In this document: positions 35,930 to 46,000 of the stretch, piece by piece | How positions within the stretch are numbered: position 1 is the first letter of the stretch | Layout of the letters: each line of letters begins with the position of its first letter | NCBI RefSeq assembly: GCF_001645125.1 | Contig: NZ_LXKA01000044.1 | Location: 101,450 to 165,449, forward strand | Origin: Paraburkholderia ginsengiterrae | Lineage (GTDB): Bacteria; Pseudomonadota; Gammaproteobacteria; Burkholderiales; Burkholderiaceae | Direction: 5' to 3' | Length of the DNA: 64,000 nt | Position numbers and translations under genes: made by a program | Notes under the pieces: model-generated | The model's database searches: none | What the model was told of the DNA's origin: nothing | What the model saw: only the letters and a program-made list of their open reading frames with translations

Positions 35930-37162
35930 ATGAGCTATCAAACTGGTCTTAGCGGCCTTTCCGCAGCTTCGACGGACCTTGATGTAATCGGAAATAACAT
36001 TGCCAATGCGAACACCGTTGGGTTCAAAAGCTCAACGGCACAGTTCGCGGACTTGTATGCGAACGCCGTCGTAGGTGCGGCAAACAATCAGGTTGGCATC
36101 GGCACTCGTCTATCCACCGTTCAACAGAACTTCAGCAACGGCACCTTCACGACGACTGATCAGCCGCTTGACATTGCAATAAACGGAAACGGGTTTTTTC
36201 AGCTTTCCAACAACGGCGCCCTGGTCTACTCACGCAATGGTGTATTCCATCTCGACAAAAGCGGCGCCATTGAGAATGCCCATGGACTGCAATTGATGGG
36301 CTATACAGCGGGGCCGAATGGAAAAATAAACACCGGCAGTGTGGGACCAATTACCATCCCGTCTGCTAACTTGCCGCCTACGGCAACAAAGACAATCTCT
36401 GCGGCGTTCAACCTTAACTCTCAGGATCCAGTTCCGGCGAATGCGTTCAATCCGTCGAATTCCACGAGTTATAGCTATAGCCAGCCAATGCAAATCTATG
36501 ATTCGCTGGGTGGAACGCAATCCGTTACCGTTTACTTTGTAAAAAAAGCAACCGGTTCATACGATGTCTACGGAACCAGTGGAAATCCGCCCACACCTGT
36601 CGGCCCCAACCCTACGGGAAACATCGGCAACATAACGTTCGATTCGTCAGGCCGTTTGACATCACCGAATGCATCAGCTCTTGCGTTTACCATTCCCAAC
36701 GCCGCGGATAACGGCGCTACAAGCCAGAATTTGACGCTGGACTTGACTGGCACAACACAATATGGCGACAAGAATGGGGTGACCGAGCTGCTACCGGACG
36801 GCAACAGCTCAGGGCAGTTGACTGCGTTCTCCGTCGGCCAGGACGGCACCTTGACCGGAACTTATTCTAACGGCGCCACGCTTGCCCTCGGTCAAGTTGT
36901 TCTCGCGACCTTCAGCAATCCAAACGGTCTCGCGAATATGGGAAACAACCTCTACGCTCAAACTGGGGATTCCGGATCGGCGCAGATATCAAGCCCTGGC
37001 TCGACCAATCACGGAGTTCTTCTTGGTGGAGAAACAGAAAACTCGAACGTCGACTTGACGCATCAGCTGGTCGATCTGATTACTGCGCAGCGAAACTACC
37101 AGGCGAACGCACAGACAATTAAGACCCAACAAACGGTAGATCAAACGCTCATTAACATTTAA
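35930..37162 (+). CDS. flgE: Flagellar hook protein FlgE-like (orphan)
   Basis: 410 residues, normal for FlgE. The conserved hook N-terminus is SYQTGLSGLSAASTDLDVIGNNIANANTVGFK, the Dc domain segment is FTTTDQPLDIAINGNGFFQL, and the C-terminus is NVDLTHQLVDLITAQRNYQANAQTIKTQ. The central part is Ser/Thr/Asn rich, as in hook D2 domains. No other flagellar basal-body gene is in this window, so this copy is away from the main flagellar cluster. Its tight coupling to an unknown 204-residue protein and the EF-hand gene next door set it apart from a normal fla operon. Confidence 0.85.
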   Translation: MSYQTGLSGLSAASTDLDVIGNNIANANTVGFKSSTAQFADLYANAVVGAANNQVGIGTRLSTVQQNFSNGTFTTTDQPLDIAINGNGFFQLSNNGALVYSRNGVFHLDKSGAIENAHGLQLMGYTAGPNGKINTGSVGPITIPSANLPPTATKTISAAFNLNSQDPVPANAFNPSNSTSYSYSQPMQIYDSLGGTQSVTVYFVKKATGSYDVYGTSGNPPTPVGPNPTGNIGNITFDSSGRLTSPNASALAFTIPNAADNGATSQNLTLDLTGTTQYGDKNGVTELLPDGNSSGQLTAFSVGQDGTLTGTYSNGATLALGQVVLATFSNPNGLANMGNNLYAQTGDSGSAQISSPGSTNHGVLLGGETENSNVDLTHQLVDLITAQRNYQANAQTIKTQQTVDQTLINI

Positions 37163-37253
37163 TTTACTGATCACCGAAGTCGTTGCTGCGTGAAGATGAC
37201 CCGCTGCCAACACGGGTGGGTCACCTCCGCTACCAAGGCCTGAGTGGCATCTT

Positions 37254-37289
37254 CTTACGTTAACGGAACTATTGTTCCGTTGACGTAAG
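37254..37289. terminator. Strong hairpin terminator between flgE and PEBP-like gene
   Basis: A 16-bp stem with one G-T pair (37254-37269 with 37274-37289) and a four-base loop. It lies between the two convergent genes. There is no clear T-run, so it may act by structure on both sides. Confidence 0.7.
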
Positions 37290-37352
37290 GGGCGGGCGAC
37301 CTCGCTACCGAATGAGCGGCCATCGATAGCCGAGATCGCACCACCAACATGT

Positions 37353-37925
37353 TCAGTCTGCTGCACGACGGTACCTGGCCACATACTTCGCCTGTGCAAT
37401 GATTTTTCCGTGCATCTGATAGGCGACGACCGCTGGACTTGCCGCCGGCGCCACATCGATTTGGGCTACGTCCAGGGCGGATGCCGTGACGATATATCGA
37501 TGCAACTCCCCTTGAGGCGGACATGGTCCACCGTATCTGGATTCGCCAAAATCTGTCAATGCCTCGACCGCACCTGCTGGTAAAAGCTTCGGATTGCCAG
37601 ATGCTCCCTTTTCTAGCGATGACTCTGAAGGTGGAATATTCGCGACCTGCCAATGGGTCCAACCGAGGCCACCGGTTGGTGCATCAGGGTCGAAAATCGT
37701 TACGACGATACTCTTGGTTCCGCGTGGGACGTGAGTCCATGAAATACGCGGTGAAACGTTGTTGCCGTGGCAGCCGAAGCCCCCATACACCTGCTCATTC
37801 GAAAAATGTCCCTGGTTCAGGTCATCGACTTTGATAGTGAACGGCTCCGCTCTAGCTACCGTTGGCACGATGACTAGCGCCACGGCATAGCAGAGCGCTG
37901 CCTGCATAAGTTTCTTTGAACTCAC
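37353..37925 (-). CDS. YbhB/YbcL-family (PEBP-like) secreted protein
   Basis: 190 residues from the GTG at 37925, with GGAG at 6 nt, giving a signal peptide KKLMQAALCYAVALVIVPTVARA. The PEBP core is plain: GCHGNNVSPRISWTHVP, VVTIFDPDAPTGGLGWTHWQVANIP, and YGGPCPPQGELHRYIVTASALDV. The family resembles the phosphatidylethanolamine-binding proteins and Raf kinase inhibitors; bacterial members are periplasmic or cytoplasmic with mostly unknown roles. It is convergent with flgE. Confidence 0.88.
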   Translation of the reverse strand: MSSKKLMQAALCYAVALVIVPTVARAEPFTIKVDDLNQGHFSNEQVYGGFGCHGNNVSPRISWTHVPRGTKSIVVTIFDPDAPTGGLGWTHWQVANIPPSESSLEKGASGNPKLLPAGAVEALTDFGESRYGGPCPPQGELHRYIVTASALDVAQIDVAPAASPAVVAYQMHGKIIAQAKYVARYRRAAD

Positions 37926-38621
37926 GGTGTACTCCGTTAGACGAGGGAAGGTTTGCTCAGCGCTATCAACGGTATCGATTTGCGACTCGACCCGGAAGGC
38001 ATATTCACGAATCACCGCGTTGCCTTCGCTGCAACATCGGCGAAACGCCATCCTTTCTTATCGGTATGGGAGTAGCTATCCATCCGTCGTCACTCAATGA
38101 GTGACTAACGCCGACCCGGACTCCACGTTCACCTATGGAAACAAGGCGGCACAAAGGACGTTTGAATACACATGGCACGAGCAAGCCCGCATCGAAATAG
38201 ACTGCCCTGACATCAACGCAGCCTGACGCATCATCCGGACACCTTGCATGGGTGAAGAATCATGTTGCCGACGGCAAGCCCATGCGCGGCGTGATTGTGG
38301 CGCGCGAGATTGGGCAAAAACTTGCGCTACGCGATGCTGGCTGCCCCGTTACCAACTTCTGTTCGTCGTCGATCAGCCCGCCACCATTGGCGCGCTGCCC
38401 GCGGCAGTTGCACGTGATGAAGGTGTTCTCGTGCCCGCGAAAAATTAATCGATGCACGGATAAGGTGCCCATTTGGAATATAGGAGTGCGCGCCATCACC
38501 GGAGCGGGGCGCAAATTCCGCTGGCAGCGCAGCAAAGTGACGACTTCGGTGTGGCACGTTTCTCGCTAGACAAGCAGGGCATGGAGCCGGCGCATCATCC
38601 GGTTTAGCACACAATCTGGAA
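37926..38621. other. Intergenic with a small decayed remnant
   Basis: About 700 bp before the riboswitch. At about 38234-38340 the + strand reads a LAWVKNHVADGKPMRGVIVA fragment that resembles NucS/DUF91-type nuclease domains, then changes frame. I see no other gene. It probably also holds the promoter for the guanidine operon. Confidence 0.4.
38234..38340 (+). pseudogene. Possible NucS/DUF91-like nuclease remnant
   Basis: Reading one frame gives LAWVKNHVADGKPMRGVIVA then REIGQKLA; shifting by one after the A-run gives LRYAMLAAP, which continues the expected family pattern. The fragment is short and without start or stop context, so only a weak call is possible. Confidence 0.3.
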
Positions 38622-38720
38622 ATGGATGGCTAGGGTTCCGGCCTGCTTCACGCAGGTGCTGGTCCGAGAGCTGTCGACCTCAGGCGAGGTTACACGGCGG
38701 GACAAAAGCCCGGGAGAGAA
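38622..38720 (+). promoter_or_regulatory. Guanidine-I riboswitch (ykkC RNA)
   Basis: The conserved ykkC blocks occur in order: CTAGGGTTCCG (38630), GGTCCGAGAG (38661), ACACGGCGG (38692) and GACAAAAGCCCGGGAGA (38701). They are separated by short hairpin arms (GCCTGCTTCACGCAGG near 38641 and GACCTCAGGCGAGGT near 38676). This is the known aptamer that binds guanidinium and turns on downstream genes. It lies about 57 nt before the first ABC-transporter start; the expression platform (38721-38776) contains GC-rich sequence that could form a terminator or hide the ribosome-binding site. It fixes the operon's ligand as guanidine. Confidence 0.93.
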
Positions 38721-38776
38721 CGCGATGTTTGCGCTGCTCCCTGCCGTCGCTAACCGTCCCTTCCGAGGTCAACCTC

Positions 38777-39847
38777 ATGCGCAAGCTCGTTCGCTTTCTT
38801 GGCATCGCCGCCGTCTCTCTCGCCACCTTCGCCTCCACTTCCGCGTTTGCCGCGGGCCGTACCGACTTCAAGGTTTGCTGGACCATCTACGCTGGCTGGA
38901 TGCCGTGGGGGCAAGCCAAAACCCAGGGCATCGTCTCGAAGTGGGCCAAAAAATATGGCATTAACGTCGATGTCGTCCAACTGAACGACTACGTCGAATC
39001 CATCAATCAGTACACCGCCGGCAAGTTCGATGGCTGCGCGATGACCAATATGGACGCGCTGACCATTCCTGCTTCGGGCGGCGTGGATTCGACGGCGCTC
39101 ATCGTCAGCGATTATTCGAACGGCAACGACGGCGTGCTCATCAAGGGCAAGGGCAAGCAGATCGCCGACCTGAAGGGCCAGCAGATCAATCTGGTCCAGT
39201 TCTCCGTATCGCACTACCTGCTGGCACGCGCCCTTGAAAGCGCGCATATGAGCGAGCGCGACCTCAAGGTGGTGAACACATCCGATGCCGATATCTCCGG
39301 TGCGTTCGCCACGCCTGCCGTCCACAACGCGGTGACGTGGAATCCGATGCTTGCCGATCTGAAAGCACAGCCGAACGTGACCGAGGTCTTCGACTCGAGC
39401 AAGATTCCTGGCGAAATCATGGACATGATGGTTGTCAACACCAAGACCCTGAACGACAACCCGGCACTTGGCAAGGCGCTGACGGGCGCATGGTTCGAGA
39501 TGGTCGCGCTGATGCGGGCCAATAACGCCGACAGCACCGCAGCGCTCACAGCAATGGCGAAGGCGTCGGGCACGGATCTCGCCGGCTTCAAGGGCCAATT
39601 GTCGACCACCGCGCTGTTCTACACGCCGCAGGCCGCGCTCGAGTTCGTCACCGGCCCCGACATGCCGAAGATCATGACGCGCGTCGCCAAGTTCTCCTTC
39701 GATCACGGTCTGCTCGGTCAAGACGCAAAGAGCGCGGACGTGGTCGGCATGGCGTTCGACAAGGGTGTCGTGATCGGCAACCGGAGCAACGTCAAGCTGC
39801 GCTTCGATCCGACCTACGTGGGAATGGCCGCTGCCGGCAAGCTCTGA
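38777..39847 (+). CDS. ABC transporter substrate-binding protein, guanidine operon (annotated as urea type)
   Basis: 356 residues from the ATG at 38777. The signal peptide is MRKLVRFLGIAAVSLATFAS ending at AFA. The mature protein belongs to the TauA/SsuA/NMT1-like group (VCWTIYAGWMPWGQAK, ESINQYTAGKFDGCAMTNMDAL, DDPALGKALTGAW-like segment seen as NDNPALGKALTGAW). It binds the imported compound in the periplasm and delivers it to the permease. It is 34 bp before the permease and directly behind the guanidine-I riboswitch, so guanidine or a related guanidino compound is the probable ligand. Confidence 0.85.
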   Translation: MRKLVRFLGIAAVSLATFASTSAFAAGRTDFKVCWTIYAGWMPWGQAKTQGIVSKWAKKYGINVDVVQLNDYVESINQYTAGKFDGCAMTNMDALTIPASGGVDSTALIVSDYSNGNDGVLIKGKGKQIADLKGQQINLVQFSVSHYLLARALESAHMSERDLKVVNTSDADISGAFATPAVHNAVTWNPMLADLKAQPNVTEVFDSSKIPGEIMDMMVVNTKTLNDNPALGKALTGAWFEMVALMRANNADSTAALTAMAKASGTDLAGFKGQLSTTALFYTPQAALEFVTGPDMPKIMTRVAKFSFDHGLLGQDAKSADVVGMAFDKGVVIGNRSNVKLRFDPTYVGMAAAGKL

Positions 39848-39881
39848 TCTGGACAACCCGCATTTCATAAGGCAGGCATCC

Positions 39882-40697
39882 ATGCGACTCATCAATCGAT
39901 ATCCCAGCCGCAGTGGCGGCTTGATGCTGCTGTTGCTGCCGTTCATTGTGCTGATGGCGGTGTATTTCACGGGATCGTCGCTGCGGCTCAAGGTCAATCC
40001 TGATGACAAGCTGCTGCCGAGTGCGACACAAATGAGCGCGGCCATCGAGAAGGTCGCTTTCAACGAGGACAAGCGCACGGGCGAGTATCTGCTATGGGCC
40101 GACACGGTATCGAGCTTGAGACGGCTCGGTATTGGCCTCGTGGTGAGTGCCGTGATTGCGCTGGTGGCGGCCATCGCGACGGGCTCGTTTCCGCTCGTCA
40201 GCGCAACCTTGTCACCGTTCATTACCGTGGTGTCGATGATTCCACCGCTCGCGGTGCTGCCTATCCTGTTTATCGTGTTCGGGCTCGACGAGCTTTCAAA
40301 GGTCGTGCTGATCGTGGTGGGTATTACGCCAATGATCATTCGCGATCTGCACTCGCGTGCCCGCGAGATTCCGGCCGAGTTGTGGATCAAGGCGCAGACG
40401 CTTGGCGCGACCAGCTGGACACTGATCCTGCGTCTCGTGCTGCCGCAATTGCTGCCGCGTCTGCTGGTGGCGATGCGTCTGTCGCTCGGCGCGGCGTGGC
40501 TGTTTCTGATCGCGGCGGAAGCCATCGCATCGACAGACGGCCTCGGCTATCGCATCTTTCTCGTGCGCCGCTACCTCGCGATGGACGTGATCCTGCCTTA
40601 CGTAGCGTGGATCACACTGCTCGCGTGGCTCACCGACGAACTGCTGCGACGTCTTACGCAATGGTCGTTCCCGTGGTACGGCGGAGGCGCGCGATGA
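39882..40697 (+). CDS. ABC transporter permease, guanidine operon
   Basis: 271 residues with about six membrane segments, beginning LMLLLLPFIVLMAVYF. The ABC permease EAA-type loop is seen in ELWIKAQTLGATSWTLILRLVLPQLLPRLL. It resembles SsuC/TauC-type permeases. The stop overlaps the start of the ATPase gene (ATGA at 40694-40697), so the two are translationally coupled. The partner binding protein is 34 bp upstream. Confidence 0.9.
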   Translation: MRLINRYPSRSGGLMLLLLPFIVLMAVYFTGSSLRLKVNPDDKLLPSATQMSAAIEKVAFNEDKRTGEYLLWADTVSSLRRLGIGLVVSAVIALVAAIATGSFPLVSATLSPFITVVSMIPPLAVLPILFIVFGLDELSKVVLIVVGITPMIIRDLHSRAREIPAELWIKAQTLGATSWTLILRLVLPQLLPRLLVAMRLSLGAAWLFLIAAEAIASTDGLGYRIFLVRRYLAMDVILPYVAWITLLAWLTDELLRRLTQWSFPWYGGGAR

Positions 40698-41485
40698 TCG
40701 AGATTCGCAACGTCTGGAAGAAATACGGCGATCAGGTCGTGCTCGAGCGATTGAACCTGCGCGTCGAGGAAGGCGAGTTCTGTTCGATGATCGGCGCATC
40801 GGGGTGTGGCAAGTCCACCTTCCTGCGGCTGCTGCTCGGTCAGGAGCGCGCCACGCGGGGCGAGATTCTGCTCGATGGCAAGCCGTTCCCGGGCGAACCC
40901 GACGCGCATCGCGGCGTGGTGTTTCAACGCTATTCCGTGTTCGAGCACCTGAGTGTGACCGGCAACGTGATGCTTGGCCTTGAATTGCCTCGCGCGAAGT
41001 TCACGGGCCGCCTGTTCGGTGCGCAGCGACGTGCGGCGCGTGACGAAGCCGTTGCGATGCTTGAGCGTGTCGGACTCGGCGCGGCGTTGGACAAATATCC
41101 GCAGCAGCTTTCGGGTGGCATGCAGCAGCGGCTGGCGATCGCTCAGGCGCTCATGACGAAGCCACGCGTGTTGCTGCTCGATGAGCCGTTCGGCGCGCTC
41201 GACCCGGGCATCCGCAAGGAGATGCACGACCTGCTGCTGGGCCTGTGGCGCGAATCGAAACTGACGATCTTCATGGTCACGCATGACCTGAAGGAAGGCT
41301 TCACGCTCGGCAGCCGCGTCCTCGTATTCGACAAGGTCCGTGTCGATCCTCAAGCGCCAGGCGCCTATGGCGCGCGCATCACTTACAACATTCCGCTCGA
41401 CCATAGCCGCGATTCCGCATCGTCCATCCATATGGCTCGAGCCGTGGTGGAAGGCGCGTCGCGTGTCGACGCGGTTTCAGCCTAA
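40694..41485 (+). CDS. ABC transporter ATP-binding protein, guanidine operon
   Basis: 263 residues from the ATG at 40694, overlapping the permease stop. It has Walker A GASGCGKST, the signature LSGGMQQR, Walker B VLLLDEPFGALD and the H-loop in FMVTHDLKEG. It energises uptake by the adjacent permease. It is about 16 bp ahead of the first DUF1989 gene, so the transport and catabolic genes form one transcript behind the riboswitch. Confidence 0.92.
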   Translation: MIEIRNVWKKYGDQVVLERLNLRVEEGEFCSMIGASGCGKSTFLRLLLGQERATRGEILLDGKPFPGEPDAHRGVVFQRYSVFEHLSVTGNVMLGLELPRAKFTGRLFGAQRRAARDEAVAMLERVGLGAALDKYPQQLSGGMQQRLAIAQALMTKPRVLLLDEPFGALDPGIRKEMHDLLLGLWRESKLTIFMVTHDLKEGFTLGSRVLVFDKVRVDPQAPGAYGARITYNIPLDHSRDSASSIHMARAVVEGASRVDAVSA

Positions 41486-41501
41486 CGGGAATCTGAACAA
41501 C

Positions 41502-42206
41502 ATGGATTTGCTACTCGAAGAAACCATCCCCGGCGGCGGCCATGCATCGCTTATCGTCAAGCGCGGCCAGTCGTTGCGTATCACCGACATCCGCGGCGGC
41601 GCAAACGTCAGTGTGATGCTGATCAACGCAGGCGAGAAGAGCGAACGGCTCAATCTCCCCGACACGCTGAAGTGCCAGCACACGGCGAAACTCACTGCCG
41701 GTCATTGCCTGTACTCCGACATGGGCCGCGTGCTCGCCGCGATCGTCGCGGACACCTGCGGCTGGCACGACAGCATCGGCGGCGTATCGAACGCGCAAGA
41801 AGTACACGAACGCTACGGCACGGGCCGCTATCAGGAACTGCGCAACGCGTTCTATCGCAATGGCACCGACAACCTGCTCGTCGAGATGGGCAAATGGGGG
41901 CTTGGCATATCGGATCTGCTGATGACGCTCAACCTGTTTAGCCGCGTTCAAGTCGCCGACACCGGCGAGTTGAGTTTCGTGCCCGGCAATTCAAAGGCCG
42001 GCGACTACGTCGACCTGTATGCGCCGATGAACACGCTCGTGGTACTCACCGCGATCCAGCATCCGCTTGATCCGAATCCTGAATACGCGCCCAAGCCGGT
42101 CAAGCTGGCATTGAGCCACGCGCAGCGCGACGTTGCCGACGTTTGCCTAACCTCGTGCGAGGAAAACGTGCGCGGTTTTATCAACACCGATCGTCTCTTT
42201 CTTTGA
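41502..42206 (+). CDS. DUF1989 protein, carboxyguanidine deiminase subunit (UAAP1 type)
   Basis: 234 residues from the ATG at 41502; the longer frame would overlap the ATPase gene. The DUF1989 core is present (GGGHASLIVKRGQSLRITDIRGGANVSVMLINA, and the likely metal-site Cys/His in DTCGWHDSIGG), with a second conserved cysteine toward the end (ADVCLTSCEENVRGFI). Formerly called urea amidolyase-associated protein 1. Two such proteins form carboxyguanidine deiminase (CgdAB), which turns carboxyguanidine into allophanate and ammonia. The riboswitch and the following carboxylase and hydrolase support this over a urea role. Confidence 0.85.
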   Translation: MDLLLEETIPGGGHASLIVKRGQSLRITDIRGGANVSVMLINAGEKSERLNLPDTLKCQHTAKLTAGHCLYSDMGRVLAAIVADTCGWHDSIGGVSNAQEVHERYGTGRYQELRNAFYRNGTDNLLVEMGKWGLGISDLLMTLNLFSRVQVADTGELSFVPGNSKAGDYVDLYAPMNTLVVLTAIQHPLDPNPEYAPKPVKLALSHAQRDVADVCLTSCEENVRGFINTDRLFL

Positions 42207-42221
42207 GCGGAGCCCGACACG

Positions 42222-42863
42222 ATGACAACGACGCTTACCGTCAGCGATAAACGCCCCGAACACGCGATCTTTCGCGAGACACTCGCGGCCGGTGAACCGT
42301 GGCTGCACGAACTGAAATTCGGGCAGACGCTGCGCATTCTCGACCTGGAAGGCAATCAGGCCGTAGATACGCTGTTCTACAGCCTCGTAGACACGCGGGA
42401 GCGGTTCGACCCGCAACGCACATTGCGCCGCCAGAAAAGCCTGTATCTGACGACGGGCACCGTGCTGTATTCGAACCTCGGCAATCCGATGCTGACGATC
42501 GTCGCCGATACCTGCGGACGTCACGATACGCTCGGCGGCGCTTGCGCGCAGGAGAGCAACACCGTGCGCTACGCGCTGGAAAAGCGCTACATGCATAGCT
42601 GCCGCGACAACTACCTGCGTGCGTGTGCGCACGACGGACGTCTGTCCAAGCAGGATATTGGCGCGAACATCAACTTCTTCATGAACGTGCCGGTAACGCC
42701 CGAAGGAGGACTGACATTCGAAGATGGCATCTCGGCGGCGGGCAAGTATGTCGAATTGCGCGCGGAAATGGATGTGATCGTGCTGATCTCCAACTGCCCC
42801 CAGTTGAACAATCCGTGCAACGCCTATAACCCGACACCCGCGGAGCTGCTGATATGGAACTGA
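42222..42863 (+). CDS. DUF1989 protein, carboxyguanidine deiminase subunit (UAAP2 type)
   Basis: 213 residues, a second DUF1989 protein with [20 protein letters not shown] and the likely metal-site cysteine region [16 protein letters not shown], plus [23 protein letters not shown]. It starts 15 bp after the first subunit and precedes the carboxylase by 175 bp. With the previous protein it is expected to form carboxyguanidine deiminase. It lacks a signal peptide and acts in the cytoplasm. Confidence 0.85.
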   Translation: MTTTLTVSDKRPEHAIFRETLAAGEPWLHELKFGQTLRILDLEGNQAVDTLFYSLVDTRERFDPQRTLRRQKSLYLTTGTVLYSNLGNPMLTIVADTCGRHDTLGGACAQESNTVRYALEKRYMHSCRDNYLRACAHDGRLSKQDIGANINFFMNVPVTPEGGLTFEDGISAAGKYVELRAEMDVIVLISNCPQLNNPCNAYNPTPAELLIWN

Positions 42864-43038
42864 AGCGTATCCGCGACTGGTTTTACTTCGTCATGCTGGT
42901 TCGCTCCGGACGAATCTGCATCCGCACACACGAAGAATTGACCCACGCGGATCGCTGACACGGACCTCTGCCGCGGACGACCGCGGCATGCAATTCCCAC
43001 GTGGCGGGACGACCCGCCCATGAATCCAGTCCCCTCTC

Positions 43039-46000
43039 ATGTTCGAGAAAATCCTGATCGCCAATCGCGGCGCTATCGCGTGCCGCATCCTTAGAACGCT
43101 GCGTGAACTCGATGTGACCGGTGTTGCCGTCTATGCGGAAGCGGATCGCGCGAGCCTTCATGTGAGCGAGGCGCCCATCGCGCACGGTCTCGGCGAAGGT
43201 CCGGCCTCTGCCACCTACCTCGACACGGAAAAGATCCTCGAGATCGCCCACCGGGAAAACGTCCAGGCCATCCATCCGGGCTACGGGTTCCTCTCGGAGA
43301 ACGCGGCTTTCGGCGAAGCGTGCGAAGCGGCGGGCATCGCGTTCATCGGTCCGACGCCCGCGCAATTGCGCGCTTTTGGCCTGAAGCACACGGCCCGTGA
43401 AATTGCGGCGCGCGAGGGCGTGCCGATGCTCACGGGCACGGGCTTGCTCGACGACCTCCCCGCAGCGCTCGATGCGGCGTCGTCGATCGGCTATCCGGTG
43501 ATGCTGAAGAGCACGGCGGGCGGCGGCGGGATCGGCATGCGGGTGTGCTGGAACACTGAGGAGCTGAGCGCGCATTTCGAGGTGGTCAAGCGCCTCGGCC
43601 AGAACAACTTTAGCGATGCGGGCGTGTTCCTCGAAAAGTACATCGAGCGGGCGCGGCATCTGGAGGTGCAGGTCTTCGGCGACGGCCGCGGCGATGCGAT
43701 CGCTCTCGGCGTGCGCGACTGCTCAGTGCAGCGGCGCAACCAGAAGGTGCTCGAAGAGACACCCGCACCCAATCTGCCGGACGGCATCCCGGCCGCCCTG
43801 TGCGACGCCGCGGTGAAGCTCGTGAAGGCGGTGAATTACCGCTCGGTCGGCACGGTGGAATTCGTCTACGATACCGCCGCGCAGCAGTTTTATTTCCTCG
43901 AGGTGAATACACGTCTTCAGGTCGAGCATGGTGTCACCGAGCAGGTCTGGGGCGTGGACCTGGTGCGCTGGATGATCGAACTGGCGGCGGGCACGCTCGC
44001 ACCGTTGCAGGAACTCGCGGCGCAGCTCGAGCCTCAGGGGCACGCGATTCAGGCTCGCCTCTATGCCGAAGACCCAGGGCGCGATTTCAAGCCGAGCCCA
44101 GGCTTGCTGACCGATGTCGCGTTTGCGCACGCGGACGGCCGTGCGCTGCGCATCGATACGTGGATCGAAGCGGGCAGCGAAGTGCCGCCTTATTTCGACC
44201 CGATGCTGGCGAAGCTAATCGCATGGTCGCCGACACGTGACGCGGCGCGTCGGGCGCTCACCAATGCGTTGCAGGACACTCGCATCTATGGCGTGGAGAC
44301 AAACCGCGACTACCTGTGCCAGGTGCTCGGCGATCACCCGTTTGCTTCAGGGGAGCCATGGACGCGCTGCCTCGAAGGTCTCAAGTATCGCGCAGGCACG
44401 GTCGAAGTCGTCAGCGGCGGTACCCTGACCACCGTGCAGGACTACCCTGGGCGCCTGGGCTACTGGGCGGTCGGCATACCGCCGTCCGGTCCAATGGACG
44501 ACCGCGCGCTGCGTCTCGGCAACCGGCTTCTCGGTAGCGGTGCGGACGCTGCCGCGCTCGAATTGACGATGAGCGGCCCGACCTTGCGCTTTAACGCGGA
44601 CGCCGTCGTCGCCGTGACGGGTGCGACACTGCCCGTGCTTCTCGACGGTATCGAACAGCCGTTGAACACGGCCCTCTTTGTCGCCGCCGGTTCGACACTT
44701 GCGCTCGGCACGATTCGCGGTGCCGGCGCGCGTGCCTACCTGTGTGTGCGCGGTGGCTTCGACGTGGCGTTGTATCTCGGCAGCCGCAGCACATTTACGC
44801 TTGGCCAGTTCGGCGGACATGGAGGGCGGGCACTGCGTGCGGGCGACGTGTTACATCTTCATCCGCTGGAAGACAGGCGTGTGGGTGCCATGATCGCCAA
44901 CGTTCCCGCGCTGGAGAGCGTGCGTACGCTGCGTGTGATCTATGGGCCGCACGGCGCGCCGGAATACTTCAGCCCGCGCTATATCGAGCAGTTCTTCGAC
45001 ACCGAATGGGAGATCCATTTCAATTCGAGCCGCACCGGCGTGCGTCTGATCGGACCAAAACCGGAGTGGTCACGCGAGGACGGCGGCGAGGCCGGTCTGC
45101 ATCCGTCGAACATTCACGACAACCCGTACGCGGTTGGTGCGGTTGACTTCACCGGCGACATGCCTGTCATACTTGGCCCCGATGGTCCGAGCCTTGGCGG
45201 CTTCGTTTGCCCAGTGACGGTCATCGAAGCGGATCTCTGGCAAATCGGGCAGTTGAAGGCCGGTGACAAGGTGCGATTCGTGCCGGTGCGGATCGATGAG
45301 GCGCGTGATGCGGCGCGCCAGCGTCTGCGTGAATTGCAGACGCTCGAATTCGAGGGGAGACCGGCATTGCCGAAGGCCGCGGCGCTCACCTCGCCAATCG
45401 TCCTCGATACCGGCACGGATCGTGAACGGCTCGTTGCGCGTGTGTCCGGCGACACGCATCTGCTGCTCGAAATCGGTCCTACGGAACTCGATCTGGTATT
45501 GCGTTTCCGCGGGCATGCGCTGATGCAGACGCTCGAAGCGATGGCGCTGCCCGGCGTGATCGACTTGACACCCGGCATCCGCTCGTTGCAGATCCACTAT
45601 CAACCTGAAAGCCTGACGCTTCCGCAGTTGCTCGAGATAGTCGGGAGAGCATGGCAGGACGTTCTGCTGCAGAAGGATCTGCGCGCGCCCTCGCGGATCG
45701 TGCATCTGCCGCTGTCGTGGGACGATCCCGCGTGCCGGCTCGCGATCGACAAATACATGACCACGGTGCGCAAGGATGCGCCGTGGTGTCCGAGCAATCT
45801 CGAGTTTATCCGCCGCATCAACGACCTCGATTCGATCGACGCCGTCAAACAGATCGTGTTCGATGCCAGCTATCTCGTGATGGGGCTTGGCGATGTGTAT
45901 CTCGGCGCGCCGGTCGCCACGCCGCTCGATCCGCGCCATCGGCTGGTGACGACCAAATACAATCCGGCCCGCACGTGGACGGCGGAGAACTCGGTCGGCA

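Noticed and set aside
38750-40525. 591-codon minus-strand open frame across the ABC transporter genes
   Set aside because: Antisense to the binding protein and permease, with a low-complexity translation rich in His, Arg and Gly; no domain.
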